DNA from: Diphasiastrum complanatum
Lineage: Eukaryota > Streptophyta > Lycopodiopsida > Lycopodiales > Lycopodiaceae
Length of the DNA: 64,000 nt
Reading direction: 5' to 3'
Assembly: GCA_029204225.1 (NCBI GenBank)
Contig: CM055097.1
Span: 25,823,039 to 25,887,038 of the forward strand
This document shows positions 11,893 through 22,800 of the stretch, piece after piece. A program made the position numbers and the translations under genes. Each line of letters begins with the position of its first letter. Positions within the stretch are counted from its first letter, which is position 1. The notes beneath the pieces were generated by a model. It was not told the origin of the DNA. It saw only the letters and a program-made list of their open reading frames with translations, and made no database searches.

Positions 11893-12990
11893 TCAACCAA
11901 GGAATGGGTCATCAGCCGATGTGACCATATGTGAGCTATTGTCTCTGAGGTGAACGAATTCCTTGATGATGTAGGCCAAATAATTGATAAACCATTCTTG
12001 ATGGCTTGTCATGTGTTGTGTTGCTCCATAATCAAGGAACCATTCCTCAATTTGTTTGACATGGTAATGGTTCACCATGAAGGCATTCTGCTTATCATCA
12101 TCTTCAATATTCTACTTCAAATCAATAGTTGCGTTGGCTTGTTGATCCAACTGTTTGTTGTTGTTGTTGCTGTTGAACTTCAAGATTCGACCGTCCTGAA
12201 TCTCGTAATTCATCCTTTTGCAATATTTGAAGATTATTCTTTTTTTATTCTAAGCAGGCTGCTGATTATGGTTCAGACCTTGCTTTTGTGACTACTTCTA
12301 GTTATTATTGAATTGTTTGACAACCTTCTTCTTCTGTTGCTTCTTCAAATTCTTCTTGGAGAATAGAACTTGTGAGTCGTTGATGAAGGACAAGGATGTT
12401 CAATTCCTTTGAGTTTCCTCCTACATCAGCATTGTTATGATTATGGACAAAGTTATATCCGAGTGACTAAAAATCAACATCACCCAGTTTTCATACGAGA
12501 ACAACAAGTTAGACAATAAGGTCATGATAGCGTTTGAATCTTCGATCACTGAACCTATTGCTGCCATCTGCTCCAACAAACTCTCGAATTGATTAATGTG
12601 ATTCTAAACATAATCACTTTCTGACATTCTGAGTGAGAAGAAAACTCTCCTCAAATGCAGCCTCAAATTGACATCTCTGACTTTGTAAAGTGTACTCAAT
12701 ATATCCCAAGCTTCTTTTGAGGATTGGCCTGTCTGATGTGGCCAATCTATGTGTCGGAGATGTTAAGGGTGATTAAGGCGAAAGCCTTACCATCCTTGAG
12801 CTTTCACTTGTAAATGGCTTGCTCATTGACACTAGAAATTAGCTCGGTACCTTCGACTATTTCCCATATTTTTTTGGCCGTCAACACGAACTTCATCTTG
12901 AATTTCCATAGACAGTAATTTGAACCATCAAGTTTGTCTACCATTAGAGCATATTGTTTGCGAATCCATTAGGAAGATGAGTGTTCACAT
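11893..12990 (-). pseudogene. Ty1/copia gag and protease, minus strand
   Basis: On the minus strand from about 12957 the sequence encodes a copia Gag start (MVDKLDGSNYCLWKFKMKF) closely related to the plus-strand copy at 10800. A mid-Gag region with many indels follows. Near 12060-12000 comes a protease, WFLDYGATQHMTSHQEWF, in which the catalytic D-S-G triad reads D-Y-G. Substitution of the Ser/Thr is expected to impair an aspartic protease. The element ends abruptly at about 11893 against the plus-strand copia remnant. Confidence 0.7.
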
Positions 12991-12999
12991 ATAGTAGAT

Positions 13000-13500
13000 T
13001 GTGTGACCTTAGGACAATTTAGCTAGTGTCTACTCTACATCAGAACAAGAATATATTATGTATTCGCTATTTGATTGACTGCGTAGATATCAAATAATAT
13101 GTAGTGCCCATTTTGAAAGTTATAGGATTTCATGAAAATTTCCATATATTTACTTATAATAAAAAATCAGCTCAAACAAATTTCATCATACAGTCAACCC
13201 TGCATAAATGTTACCTCTATAAATGTTAACCACACTATCTATTAGTTATTTTTTGTTTACTCAAAATTTTACACATTGTGAAAAAATTCAGATCATAAAT
13301 GATCCAAAACCATAAAGGATCTTTGGTTACAAAAGAAGCTACTCCACCAATCTTGCCAGTGTAGAAAAATCAGCATTTACAGACAAAATAAGACGCAAAC
13401 TCTAATAGAACTTGATCAAACATAAATCAAAACATAAAGTACTATTGATGTCCGTACAAACTAGCAAGCTATTGTATTTCACGTGTGTGGATCCAAAAAT
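13000..13500. other. AT-rich spacer
   Basis: No gene, hairpin or terminal repeat is recognised. It separates the minus-strand copia gag fragment from the next copia LTR. Confidence 0.4.
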
Positions 13501-13529
13501 AACAAATAAATATCATTCTACACATAGAA

Positions 13530-13891
13530 TTGCAAGCAATCACAGGTATAGTGCACCAATGGATAGTAGAATCCAAGAGAACCATGTATAAGCATGAAAT
13601 GAGATAGAGAAGAGAGAAGATATGTCCTCCACGAGTTACATCCTTTTATAACAGGTCCATTTGGCTACTTGGTTTTCCCTCCAAAATGTAAATCCTACTA
13701 TTTCTGGGTCTAGATTCAATGTACCCAACATTTAAATTTGAATCTACTCAAACTCGACTTCTAGCTTTCCCACACTTTCAAAAAGTGTTTATTCAAATGA
13801 AATTTAGACTAATAAACTTCGAAAAGTCAAAGTTGGCCTCAATTTGAGAAATATAGAAATGTAGCAAATATAAACCAGTGAATCTTTCACA
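13530..13891 (-). repeat. 3' LTR of a minus-strand copia element
   Basis: On the minus strand the LTR begins TGTGAAAGATTC at 13891 and is preceded by a purine tract. It closely matches the segment 15247-15552. The start is defined by the polypurine tract; the far end near 13530 is approximate. Confidence 0.65.
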
Positions 13892-14200
13892 CTCCCTCTT
13901 CAATTAGTTTTAGCATGGACTTTGATAACACTCCAAGTGATGTCCTATGCTTCATGAACAAGTCCTTTCCCAATGCTTTGGTGAAGATATCAGCTACACA
14001 TTCCCTCGAGGACACATGTTGAAGATCCACCTCCTTTGCAATGACTTGCTCCCTCACAAAATGATATTGCACTTCAATATGACATGAAGAATCACATAGA
14101 ATGTAAATGAGATGATTCCTCCATGCTATCAACTTGGAACTCTTTGAAAAAATACAGCAAACAAATAATAAATGTGAGTGATCAACATTTGCTTGCATAT
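13887..14200 (-). pseudogene. Ty1/copia RNase H C-terminus
   Basis: The minus-strand open frame encodes HIEVQYHFVREQVIAKEVDL then HVSSRECVADIFTKALGKD, the conserved end of copia RNase H just before the 3' LTR. The catalytic front of RNase H and all of RT are absent. Instead the module at 14240 follows upstream on the coding strand. Confidence 0.8.
13892..13901 (-). other. polypurine tract
   Basis: GAAGAGGGAG on the minus strand lies immediately before the TGTG start of the LTR. This is the standard site for plus-strand DNA priming in LTR elements. The stop codon of the RNase H frame overlaps the LTR start. Confidence 0.6.
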
Positions 14201-14214
14201 TTCCTCCCTCTTTG

Positions 14215-14880
14215 TCCTTTGTTGCCATGTATCCACCATCACACTCCATGAATTAGCCTCCATCTCCATCTTGCCACAAGAAACCATCAACCCTTGGAAA
14301 TCCATGAGTAAATGAGTACATCAATGATACTAAAACAACACCACATGACTCCGTAAACCAAGCAAGTTTTACTAGTCCATCTTCAAGATCTACTTGACAC
14401 AAGAAAATGGCCATGAATTCACCAAAAATTGACAATCTTTAAACATTGGCACTAAGTAGCTCAACACTTGAGAACTTAGTCATGGATGAGTGAACCTCCA
14501 ATAGCTTCATTTCCATCAACAAAACCAGCCAAGAATTCTAATACAAATCCAACATCAAAATGATGATCACCAATGTAGCTAGTTTGACCATATCTTGACA
14601 ATTTGCACACATCCACATGAAAATGCTCAAACATGAGACAGAACAAGTAAAGTAAACTTGAAAAACACTTTCTTGCTGTTCCCTTGACCTTACTCGAGTC
14701 TTAAATAACTTGAAAAAATAGATCCATAACATTTTTGCCAATTGACTCTCATTTGATGCTCTTGACTAGCTCCGAATTGCCAGCTTCCCTTTTGACTAGT
14801 TGAAGCCCTTTGAGATCAACCTCTTGATCATTAACTTGACCATCAAAGTCATTGAACAAAATTTGTTTTCCAGATCCATT
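14215..14880 (-). repeat. recurrent module replacing reverse transcriptase, copy B
   Basis: The segment matches 61335-61915 along most of its length and 7390-7785 in part. It starts on the coding (minus) strand right after the copia integrase-RT linker: the linker reads KKAFGC and then switches to FHDFTASNGSG rather than the RT start. The module encodes LFNDFDGQVNDQEVDLKGLQ, a peptide shared with copy C, then runs through stops before RNase H. In copies B and C the module occupies the place of the reverse transcriptase. I do not recognise its source. Confidence 0.65.
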
Positions 14881-15245
14881 ACTTGCTGTAAAGTCATGAA
14901 AACATCCAAAAGCTTTCTTGACCTTAGGTAACTCCACCAATCTCCATGTTCCATTTTTCATAAGAGCTTGATACTCAAGATCCATTGCTTGGGTCCACTC
15001 CTCTTCTTTCCTTCCTTCATCTACACTTTTAGGTTTATTAAAAGAGGTTAGGAAAGCAACATAATTTCCAGAAACTACTTGCTTACCCTTTTCATCATAT
15101 GTGAGCCTTGATGGTACTTGTCTTTCCCTTGATGTTCTTCTTGGCTTTTGACTTGATGAAGGTCCATCATCATCACCATCTAAAGTAGGATCCTTTACAT
15201 CAACATCAAGAATGCTAGATACATCCAAATCACCATCAATCATGC
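14880..15245 (-). pseudogene. Ty1/copia integrase-RT linker
   Basis: The minus strand encodes SSQKPRRTSRERQVPSRLTY, then NYVAFLTSFNKPKSVDEGRK and EEWTQAMDLEYQALMKNGTW, the classical copia linker that precedes RT. At its upstream end it fuses directly into LTR-like sequence near 15245, so gag, protease and integrase have been deleted. Confidence 0.8.
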
Positions 15246-15246
15246 T

Positions 15247-15552
15247 TGAAGCAATCACAAGTATAGTGCACCAATGGATAGTAGAACCCAAGAGAACCAT
15301 GTATAAGCATGAAATGAGATAGAGAAGAGAGAAGATATGTCTCTCCATGAGTTACATCCTTTTATAACAGGTCCAAACCCTATTTGGCCACTTGGTTTTC
15401 CCTCCAAAATGTAAACCCTACTATTTTTGAGTCTAGATTCAATGTACCCAACATTTAAATTTGAATCTACTCAAACTAGACTTCTAACTTTCCCACACTT
15501 TAAGAAATATAATAAATATGACTAAACTAGTTGAATCTTTCACACACACATC
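15247..15552 (-). repeat. copia LTR, 5' copy of the shortened element
   Basis: The segment matches 13530-13891 almost base for base over about 250 bp, for example GTGCACCAATGGATAGTAG and the block ending in CTTTCCCACACTTT. It starts TGTGTGAAAGATTC on the minus strand. No primer-binding site remains because the LTR is joined directly to the pol linker. Confidence 0.65.
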
Positions 15553-15973
15553 AAAAGTGTTAATTGCTATATCTTAACATTATTTACTCCCACCTAAAAT
15601 AACTTGACTTGGATACATCTTATTTTACACAAATATGGGGGCTGCGACATTTTAGGATTTAGGATTTATAAAAAATGCTTTTAAACCCGTGAATAGTGCT
15701 TTCAATACACACATGATTTGTTTTCTTCTAGGGCATTTTGCTAGCCTAAACCCCATCACCACCTCTCAGGTCTAACACAAAATCATCATTTTTTCAACAA
15801 TTGTGCAAGGCAAGAATCATCAATTTAGCGACTGCATATTGTTATCCCTCTATATGTGTCAACCCTCTCTATTAGTTAGTTTTCTGCTACTCCCCTTCTT
15901 GTACATTTATCCAAAGTTGACTCTACATCCTTGAGAGCTATTGTAAACATTATCAAAGCATATTAATGCTTAG

Positions 15974-16222
15974 ATCAACCCTAGGTGGTAAGAAAGGGAG
16001 TATACATCTCCATGTCACTATGTCATATGGTGGACGCTCATTGAAAAGTCCACACACGATGTCCACTCTAATGTCCACTCTACATGAGACTCAGTGTGAT
16101 CACATCAACCCTAGTTGGTAAGGAAGTGAGTATACATCTCCATGCTTCAAGTGTCACTAGGTCACATGGTGGAACCTCATTGAAAAAGCCACAAGCCAAG
16201 TCAACTCTACATGAGACTCAGA
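15974..16222 (+). repeat. tandem duplication in the gene's upstream region
   Basis: Two diverged copies of a roughly 120-130 bp unit lie head to tail. Both contain ATCAACCCTAG(G/T)TGGTAAG, GAGTATACATCTCCATG, CATGGTGGA and CTACATGAGACTCAG. They lie 0.45-0.7 kb upstream of the LMBRD2-like start codon, in what should be promoter or unrelated spacer. Confidence 0.6.
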
Positions 16223-16413
16223 GTAAGTGCATGATTAAGAACTAAATTCCCACTAATGTAGCTTTCCAACACTCTAGGTGCTCTAAGTGGAGGTGGGGCC
16301 AATTGGTTTTTTTGGGTGCAATACAGAGGCAAAAATAAATTGTTCTTGATTCTTTTTGGTATAATATTAGAACATTATGTAACATGCATACCGGCATACA
16401 ATAACTCAAAACT

Positions 16414-16437
16414 GAGAGAGAGAGAGCGAGAGAGAGC
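16414..16437 (+). promoter_or_regulatory. GA-rich tract upstream of the host gene
   Basis: A GAGAGAGAGCGAGAGAGAG-like tract lies 240-260 bases upstream of the start codon. GA/CT tracts are common in plant promoters and 5' leaders. No convincing TATA box could be fixed, so the transcription start is unknown. Confidence 0.35.
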
Positions 16438-16630
16438 TCCCTCGCAATTTGGATCGAGCATGGTTTTCTGGTTTTCTTCTTCTTGCTAAGCGGCCGCGAG
16501 AGCATTCTGCTATTCGCGAATAAGCAAGCAAGTATATTGAGGTTGATGGATACAGGAGGGTAGGAATCAGATGGATCTTTAATATATCTTTAGATCTTAG
16601 GAGACTCTTGTTTGGTGGATCTCTTCGTTC

Positions 16631-16813
16631 ATGGTTTGTTTGGGGGAATCGGCGCAATTGCAAGGAGCACCAAGATGTGGCTCTTTTACACGATCTCGCT
16701 ATCCCTTACGCTGGCAATGGTCGCCGCTACGCTCAAATACTTTGCTGCCCCTAGTGTGCCGCTGCACGTGCTCGTCATCGTTGGTTATGCATGGTTCTGT
16801 TCTTTGTCCATAA
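16631..16813 (+). other. upstream ORF overlapping the main start codon
   Basis: An ATG at 16631 opens a 60-codon frame ending at 16813. It overlaps the main ATG at 16675 in a different frame. If the transcript includes 16631, scanning ribosomes meet this AUG first. Shorter upstream ORFs start at 16546 (five codons) and 16571 (three codons). The peptide has no recognised motif. Confidence 0.4.
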
Positions 16814-16842
16814 TTGTGCTGGTGCCTGCTGATATCTGGACG
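16675..16842 (+). CDS. LMBRD2-like exon 1
   Basis: Codes residues 1-56 from the first in-frame ATG, with two transmembrane segments and ending ...LVPADIWT. The donor is ACG|GTATTG, phase 0. The open frame continues 66 bases past the donor, but that peptide is not family-like. Confidence 0.92.
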
Positions 16843-19800
16843 GTATTGCTCGATCCCTATTTTCATGCCGCTTGTGACAATATATTAATAGATAATAATG
16901 TTGCGTAAAGAATAGAAGACGAGACACAATTAAAGAACAGCCATACCGATAGCACAGCCAATTGTACCTGTAAAATACACTTGAAGAAAACTCGTGAAAA
17001 GCAGCTGCGAATCATGTCCCACTATCACATGACTAGATATCTAAATGCTAGACATAAATTGTCTGCAATTTGAGTAAAGTTGTTAAAACCTTCTAGATCT
17101 CTGGATAAAAAGGATAAACTTACGCAATCAGAAGCCTCAATATTCTAGAAATAGAGCAGCTGCAATGGCAATCTAATTTGAACCTAGCATGTTTATGGCG
17201 TTTTTTGGCCAAAGGAGTTAATATGCAATGAGAGCTGTATTAAGCAGTTTCTCATGTATGATAATCTGCAAATCATTTCTGTTTGAAAATTTTAATGCTT
17301 GAAATTTTCATACTTTGAAGAACTATAGTAGCTTGTGAAATCTCAATCAAGCATAAGGGAGCAGGCAGATTTATATCCTTGACCTAGTAACGTATTTTGT
17401 GACTCAACTGCTTTCAGTTGAATTCTGATTGAAAAGAAGTAAGTTTGTTTTGGGTACCTTACCCTTTCTACGAGCTTATAGCGTATTTGATTGCTTAGGT
17501 TGATTCAATTGTCAATTATCTACAAGGTTTCACCCTTAGATTTAAAATTTTTACCTAGGTTTTTTCATGGTACAGATAAGATAAGACAACATTATAAAAC
17601 ACTCTGTTAGCTGGAGATTTGTGTCTTACAAGTGTGAATTGACATATTATTCTTATTTTCTAGTTGGACGATGTATAGACTTGATTACAAGGTAATCTCT
17701 ACATAATTTTCTGATTTTTCATTCAAGTTATTCTCTTGGACGTTAGGCTGGCTGAAGTATATTTGGCATTGTTTTTTGTTTGGAAAGTTATTGTCTCGTA
17801 CTTGGTCCAACAAGAGAGTAGCTTCCTAGGAATGGATTCCAATAGACCTGCAATGAAAATTGCATAGTCCAAAGCATGATCAGAGCTAACCTATCTCTAT
17901 AAGTTCTAGCCATCCATGATTTCACTTCGTGGTACTCTTGGAATTTCTCGTGTCATTTCATACACGACATCATCCTAAAAGACTCCTAGTATCACTTGAA
18001 GAAGCTCTCCATGCGCCAAAATCAATACAATGTGCACAAACATTTGTCAATGAAATCCATATTTGAACAATGGCATCCTTGACAAGATTGAGAGGCAGGG
18101 TGAACGGTGACTAGCTTTGTTGAGGTAGTCCTCTAGCATTCTTTCACAATAGAGCGAGTTTTGGATTATTGACTTAACATAATCCAATCTTCTCCTCAAC
18201 TTTGAAACTAGTGACTAATCACCTCGAGGCATCTTGGTTCTAAGTTGTTGGCGTCCTGTACCACAAGTACCCAAGCTTCACTTGCTCGAACTAAGCATAT
18301 GGCATTGATATGCAATGTGCATAGACATCCTATTATTGTACATCGCCTACCTACTTAAAGAGATTTTCAAATAAGCCCCTCCATTCACAATTTCTAGCCA
18401 ACAAACGAATCAGCCAATTCAAATTGACCGATTTGAATCGGTTGGAAACAATGGCTCTACTATTTCTCTAGGTTTTTAAAATTTACTTCCTTTTCTTAGA
18501 TTGTTGGATTCTTCACCTCGTCCTTCCTTTGAGACCATAACTCACTTGCTACTATTGTCTCCAATAGTTGAGAATCGTAAAGTGATGAGTTTGATTAGAA
18601 GTTGTTGATATGATAGCCTATTTCTTATCGTCTTGCAATAAGCATAAGTTACCAACATTCTTTTTATAAAGCATTTGATTGTAAAGTTGATGATACCGTC
18701 CATAGCATTGATCATTGGAGTTAACTTAATAAAGTGTCCTTTTGTGATTATTATCAATTGACATGAAAAGCAAAAAGTGTGCTTTCAATCAAATAGGCTT
18801 TGGCATACTAGCGATGTGTATTTATTTCAATTACGTGTTGATCAGACTCTTTCAAATGGAAAGAAGGTCGGCATCAAGTTGTTCTGGAGTTGGTCGTACT
18901 GGAGTACTTTTCTTCTTACTTGGTAAGCTTTTCATTTGTATAAATGATTTTGCTCTCAAAGAAGTCCTTCACGACAATCTTTCAACATGCTCTTTGTTAA
19001 TGATTGTCATATTTTGTATGTGATGAGTACCATAAGTGATTTTTTCAATGCATGAAATGAATGTCTGGAAGAGGACCACTTGAGCTACGAAAGTAATAGT
19101 TTATTTACAAGGTTTTCTAAGAATAAGGAAATAAGCACTTTGTTGGACTAGCTTTGCTCTTGTTTTCTTAACTTTATCATGGCTCACTTGCCTTGTATTG
19201 CACTTTTGACTAGATTCACGTTTAACAATAATGAAGAACAAGAATCATGTAACAATCACTCTCCACCCATTCATAGACATATCCAAGATTGCACACATCA
19301 CCCTTTGGCATTGTCATCAAATGAGTGTGTAGAGACACATGCATAGCTGGATCTATGTGCATCAACTGTCTAGACATTGCTGATATCAAGTCGCATAACT
19401 AATATTAGGTCTTGTGCTAGTAAGATAAATGAGACTTCCAACTATTTGACAATACAAAGTAGGATTGCTTGCCATAAACTCATCGTTATTTGCTAGCTTT
19501 GTTCATGCTTATGTGGGAGTTGTGATGACTTTGCATTCTTCCATCTTGAGCCACTTTAGTAGTTTTTGGCATATTTGGTTTGAGATATTCTAATATTATG
19601 CTCTTGTTTTGCCAAATTTCAATGCCTAAGAAATATTGTAAGAGACCCAAATCCATCGTGTCAAAAGTAATAGAAGGCTTGCATTAGATTATATCCACAA
19701 GATATCACAATGATCAAGTCTTCCACATGCAAAACATTAACCCATACAAGGCCTTTTTGAGTTTACATATTTCTTGGTGTTTAGCTATAAAACCTTGTGG

Positions 19801-22800
19801 TTGTTGCACATGGACCTCCTCTTTAGTGCATTTCAGAATTGCCCTTTTCAGAACCGTATGAATTGGCATGAGTTGTGGTTTAAAACCGGGTCCATTCCAA
19901 AAGAATTGGGCGGGAATTTTGTTGCAATTTTTTTTTGATATAGTGCTAAAAATTATCTAATGTCTTTAATGTTTCTTATAGATTTTAGATTGCTAAAGAA
20001 TACCTACAGTTCACTGTTTCTTTTAGAAAGTTGAAACCAAATTAGTGCACATGACAATGGACATGTCAAACTTCACAAACTACAATAATCAATTTTATTG
20101 TCTAGACTCAACAGTGTTCCATCGTCTAGATTCGATGCTCCAACTTCCAGTTATCCATGATCCATCATTAACATCCATCACAAAGTACACCATGAAAACA
20201 TTTGAATACAATATAGAACATTGAAAAGCAAATTCAAAGAATTGTTCATGAAAAGCAAATCAAAGAACCTTTTTTTTTAGGGTCCAATTATTTTTTATTT
20301 GAATTTGACCTGAATGATTTATTGACAAATCGAGATTCGTTCGCCAGCGAATTGCAGTTTGTGAAACATTAGTCCTCTTCTAGGTCACCATTTAGGAATG
20401 TTAATTTTACGTCCACTTGTGGTAGCTTCCATCCATGATGAATAACTCTAATGCAATTAAACTACAAATAGTGGTTAGTTTTAGCATTTGCTGCAAATCT
20501 CTAATGTTTTTTAACAAAATCTACTTCTTTTTCTTGATTCAAGTTTGTATTTAGTTGATTGAGATGGCATGGAGATTGTGCCACTGTTTTAACAGTTTCC
20601 ACTTCTTTGTTGCAGTTTTTCACTAATCCTTTGAAGTTCTTTTATGTGATTGATTAGTCAATCAGCCACATCTACTTTTTTCTTTAATTCCTCTCATTCT
20701 ACCAATTATTCATCTCTTTCTTTTAACTCTTGGATGCGTTTTGATGTCAGATGCATTAGAGATTTAGTGGCCTGGCAAACTGTGTTGATTTATTGTTGTG
20801 CCTTTAGGGCTGATTGCACTGTTGCTAGGGCAAAAGCATCATAATCTATGCATGGTTCCTGTGAACATCCTTTGGCAACTATCCTAGCTTTATATTTGTC
20901 TATGGACCTGTTTGCTCTGCTCTTTATGTGATAGACCCATTTACAATCAACCAAATATTTGCTGGGAGGAAGGATTACAACTTCTCAAGTTTCATTCTTT
21001 GTTATAAAAATTGTGTACATTCCAAATAGTTTTTTTTCCATTTTTTAAAATTTCAGCTTCTTCATATGTGATATGTTCTTTGACTTGCATTAGATTGCTT
21101 ATTAGTGCCAAATTGAATTGTTCAACTCTAACTTTTGCTGAAGTCTTGTAGATCTTCTTTGACTTTCACTTGATTAAGCCTTTCAGGTAGCTTTATCAAT
21201 TTAAAGTCTTTGAGTGTTTCTAGGTACTGTCTAGGAAGTCTATTTGTTGGATTGGTGGAGGTGATTGGCTCTTCAAGACTTGATGTTGACGTTGGAAATT
21301 TAGACTCTTTGACAATATATTGTAATTTAGATTCACTTAAAGGTAGTGGAGTGACAGACTTTATATTTGCTTCCCTGAAGACAACATCTCTGCTTGTATT
21401 AGTCCTTTTATTTGCTATATCACACAAACTATATGCTGTTATGGGCACACGTTTACATACTTCTCTATTAGGATGTTTTGCACCTACTTTTGTGACTCGC
21501 AAGTACTTTATGGTACTATTTTTGCTAGTTTTGGGCCTCTGTTAAAGATAATACAATTTTAAGATCGGACCCTTTTAAAAACATCTAGCATTCTCTTGGC
21601 AAAGTGTATGTAGCAGCCATAGACTCTCATTTCTTAGATTATTGAGTTTGGTATTAAGAGCTTCTTGTAAGGGAGTTCCATATTTCTGTAGATTGAAACA
21701 ATCTACTCATCCTACTCATTTGTTCCTTTTTTTGGGTTTAAACCGGAATGCCATGTCAAAGATTGCACTCATCGTTCAACCATTATTGTTTTGTTTTCTT
21801 CTTGCAGGATTATTGTTCCAATATTACAAGGATATGAAGATGCTGGAGATTTTAGTGTTTCAGAAAGGCTTAAGGCAAGCGTTCAGTTGAATGTTGTATA
21901 CTACTCTAGCGTAGGTGCAATTGGCTTACTTGGAGTTGTCATTTTGATTCTTCTTCATAAGCTACAATGGTAAGATTCTCGAATCTTTCTTTTGGTGGAT
22001 TAAATCATTTTGAGCTACAAGTGCATTTCCTTATTTATTTGCTCATTAGGATATTTCTTGAATAGTTTTTATCCAACAATAGTAGTTTTAATCTAAGCTC
22101 TTTGACAATAAAGTAGTAGTTTCTGTGTCTCCAAGGGCATTTGCATCCTTTTCCTCAAATGAAGTTTTTCTGCTCTTCTTCTCTTAAGACGTGTATTTTG
22201 TCATTTACTTCATGGCATGCACGTCCAATGGCTCAAAGATGATCAGCTTGATGTGCTATAGTATTGGCATCAGTCTCTACGACTGCAAATGTCACATCTT
22301 TCTTTAGACCCCATGTACCCATTGTACAAACATATCTAATCGGTGATATTTTTCAGCTAGCACAACATCTAGTTAGGAGATATATGAGAGTATTTCTTGC
22401 TCTAACTCAAAAATTCTTGTACCTTTTGTAAATTCAGTTTACTTTACTCTACTATGAGAGACGTTCTTTATGCTCCCATGATTCTAATCTAGAATGTCGC
22501 CATTGTGCATGTAGGGATGAGAAGTTCTCCATCTTTTTCATTTTTATGTAAACAAACATTTGAAACCTAGCACAATTTGAAACCTAGCAGTCATCTATTG
22601 TTGCTAAGTTTTAGGCATCCCTCAGCTAACTTGCATGGTTTTCATGTTGTTTTTTCTAGTAACATCTCTTCTTTGACGATCATTACCTTGTGCACTTATT
22701 TAGCTCACATTTAGATGCCCTTATTACACTAGTCTATGTGCCTTTCACTCCGTCGTAGTTACCGACATGTAATTCTAGTGCATTCATCTTGTCTCACAGG

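Noticed and set aside
16242-16663. Minus-strand frames over the gene's upstream region
   Set aside because: They are low-complexity, cross the GA tract and carry no motif.
16612-16674. N-terminal extension of the LMBRD2-like protein upstream of 16675
   Set aside because: The upstream in-frame codon at 16612 is TTG, not ATG, and the family starts at the MW-FY residues.
16843-16908. Exon 1 read-through to the stop at 16906
   Set aside because: The peptide after IWT is not family-like, and a good exon 2 restores the conserved sequence.
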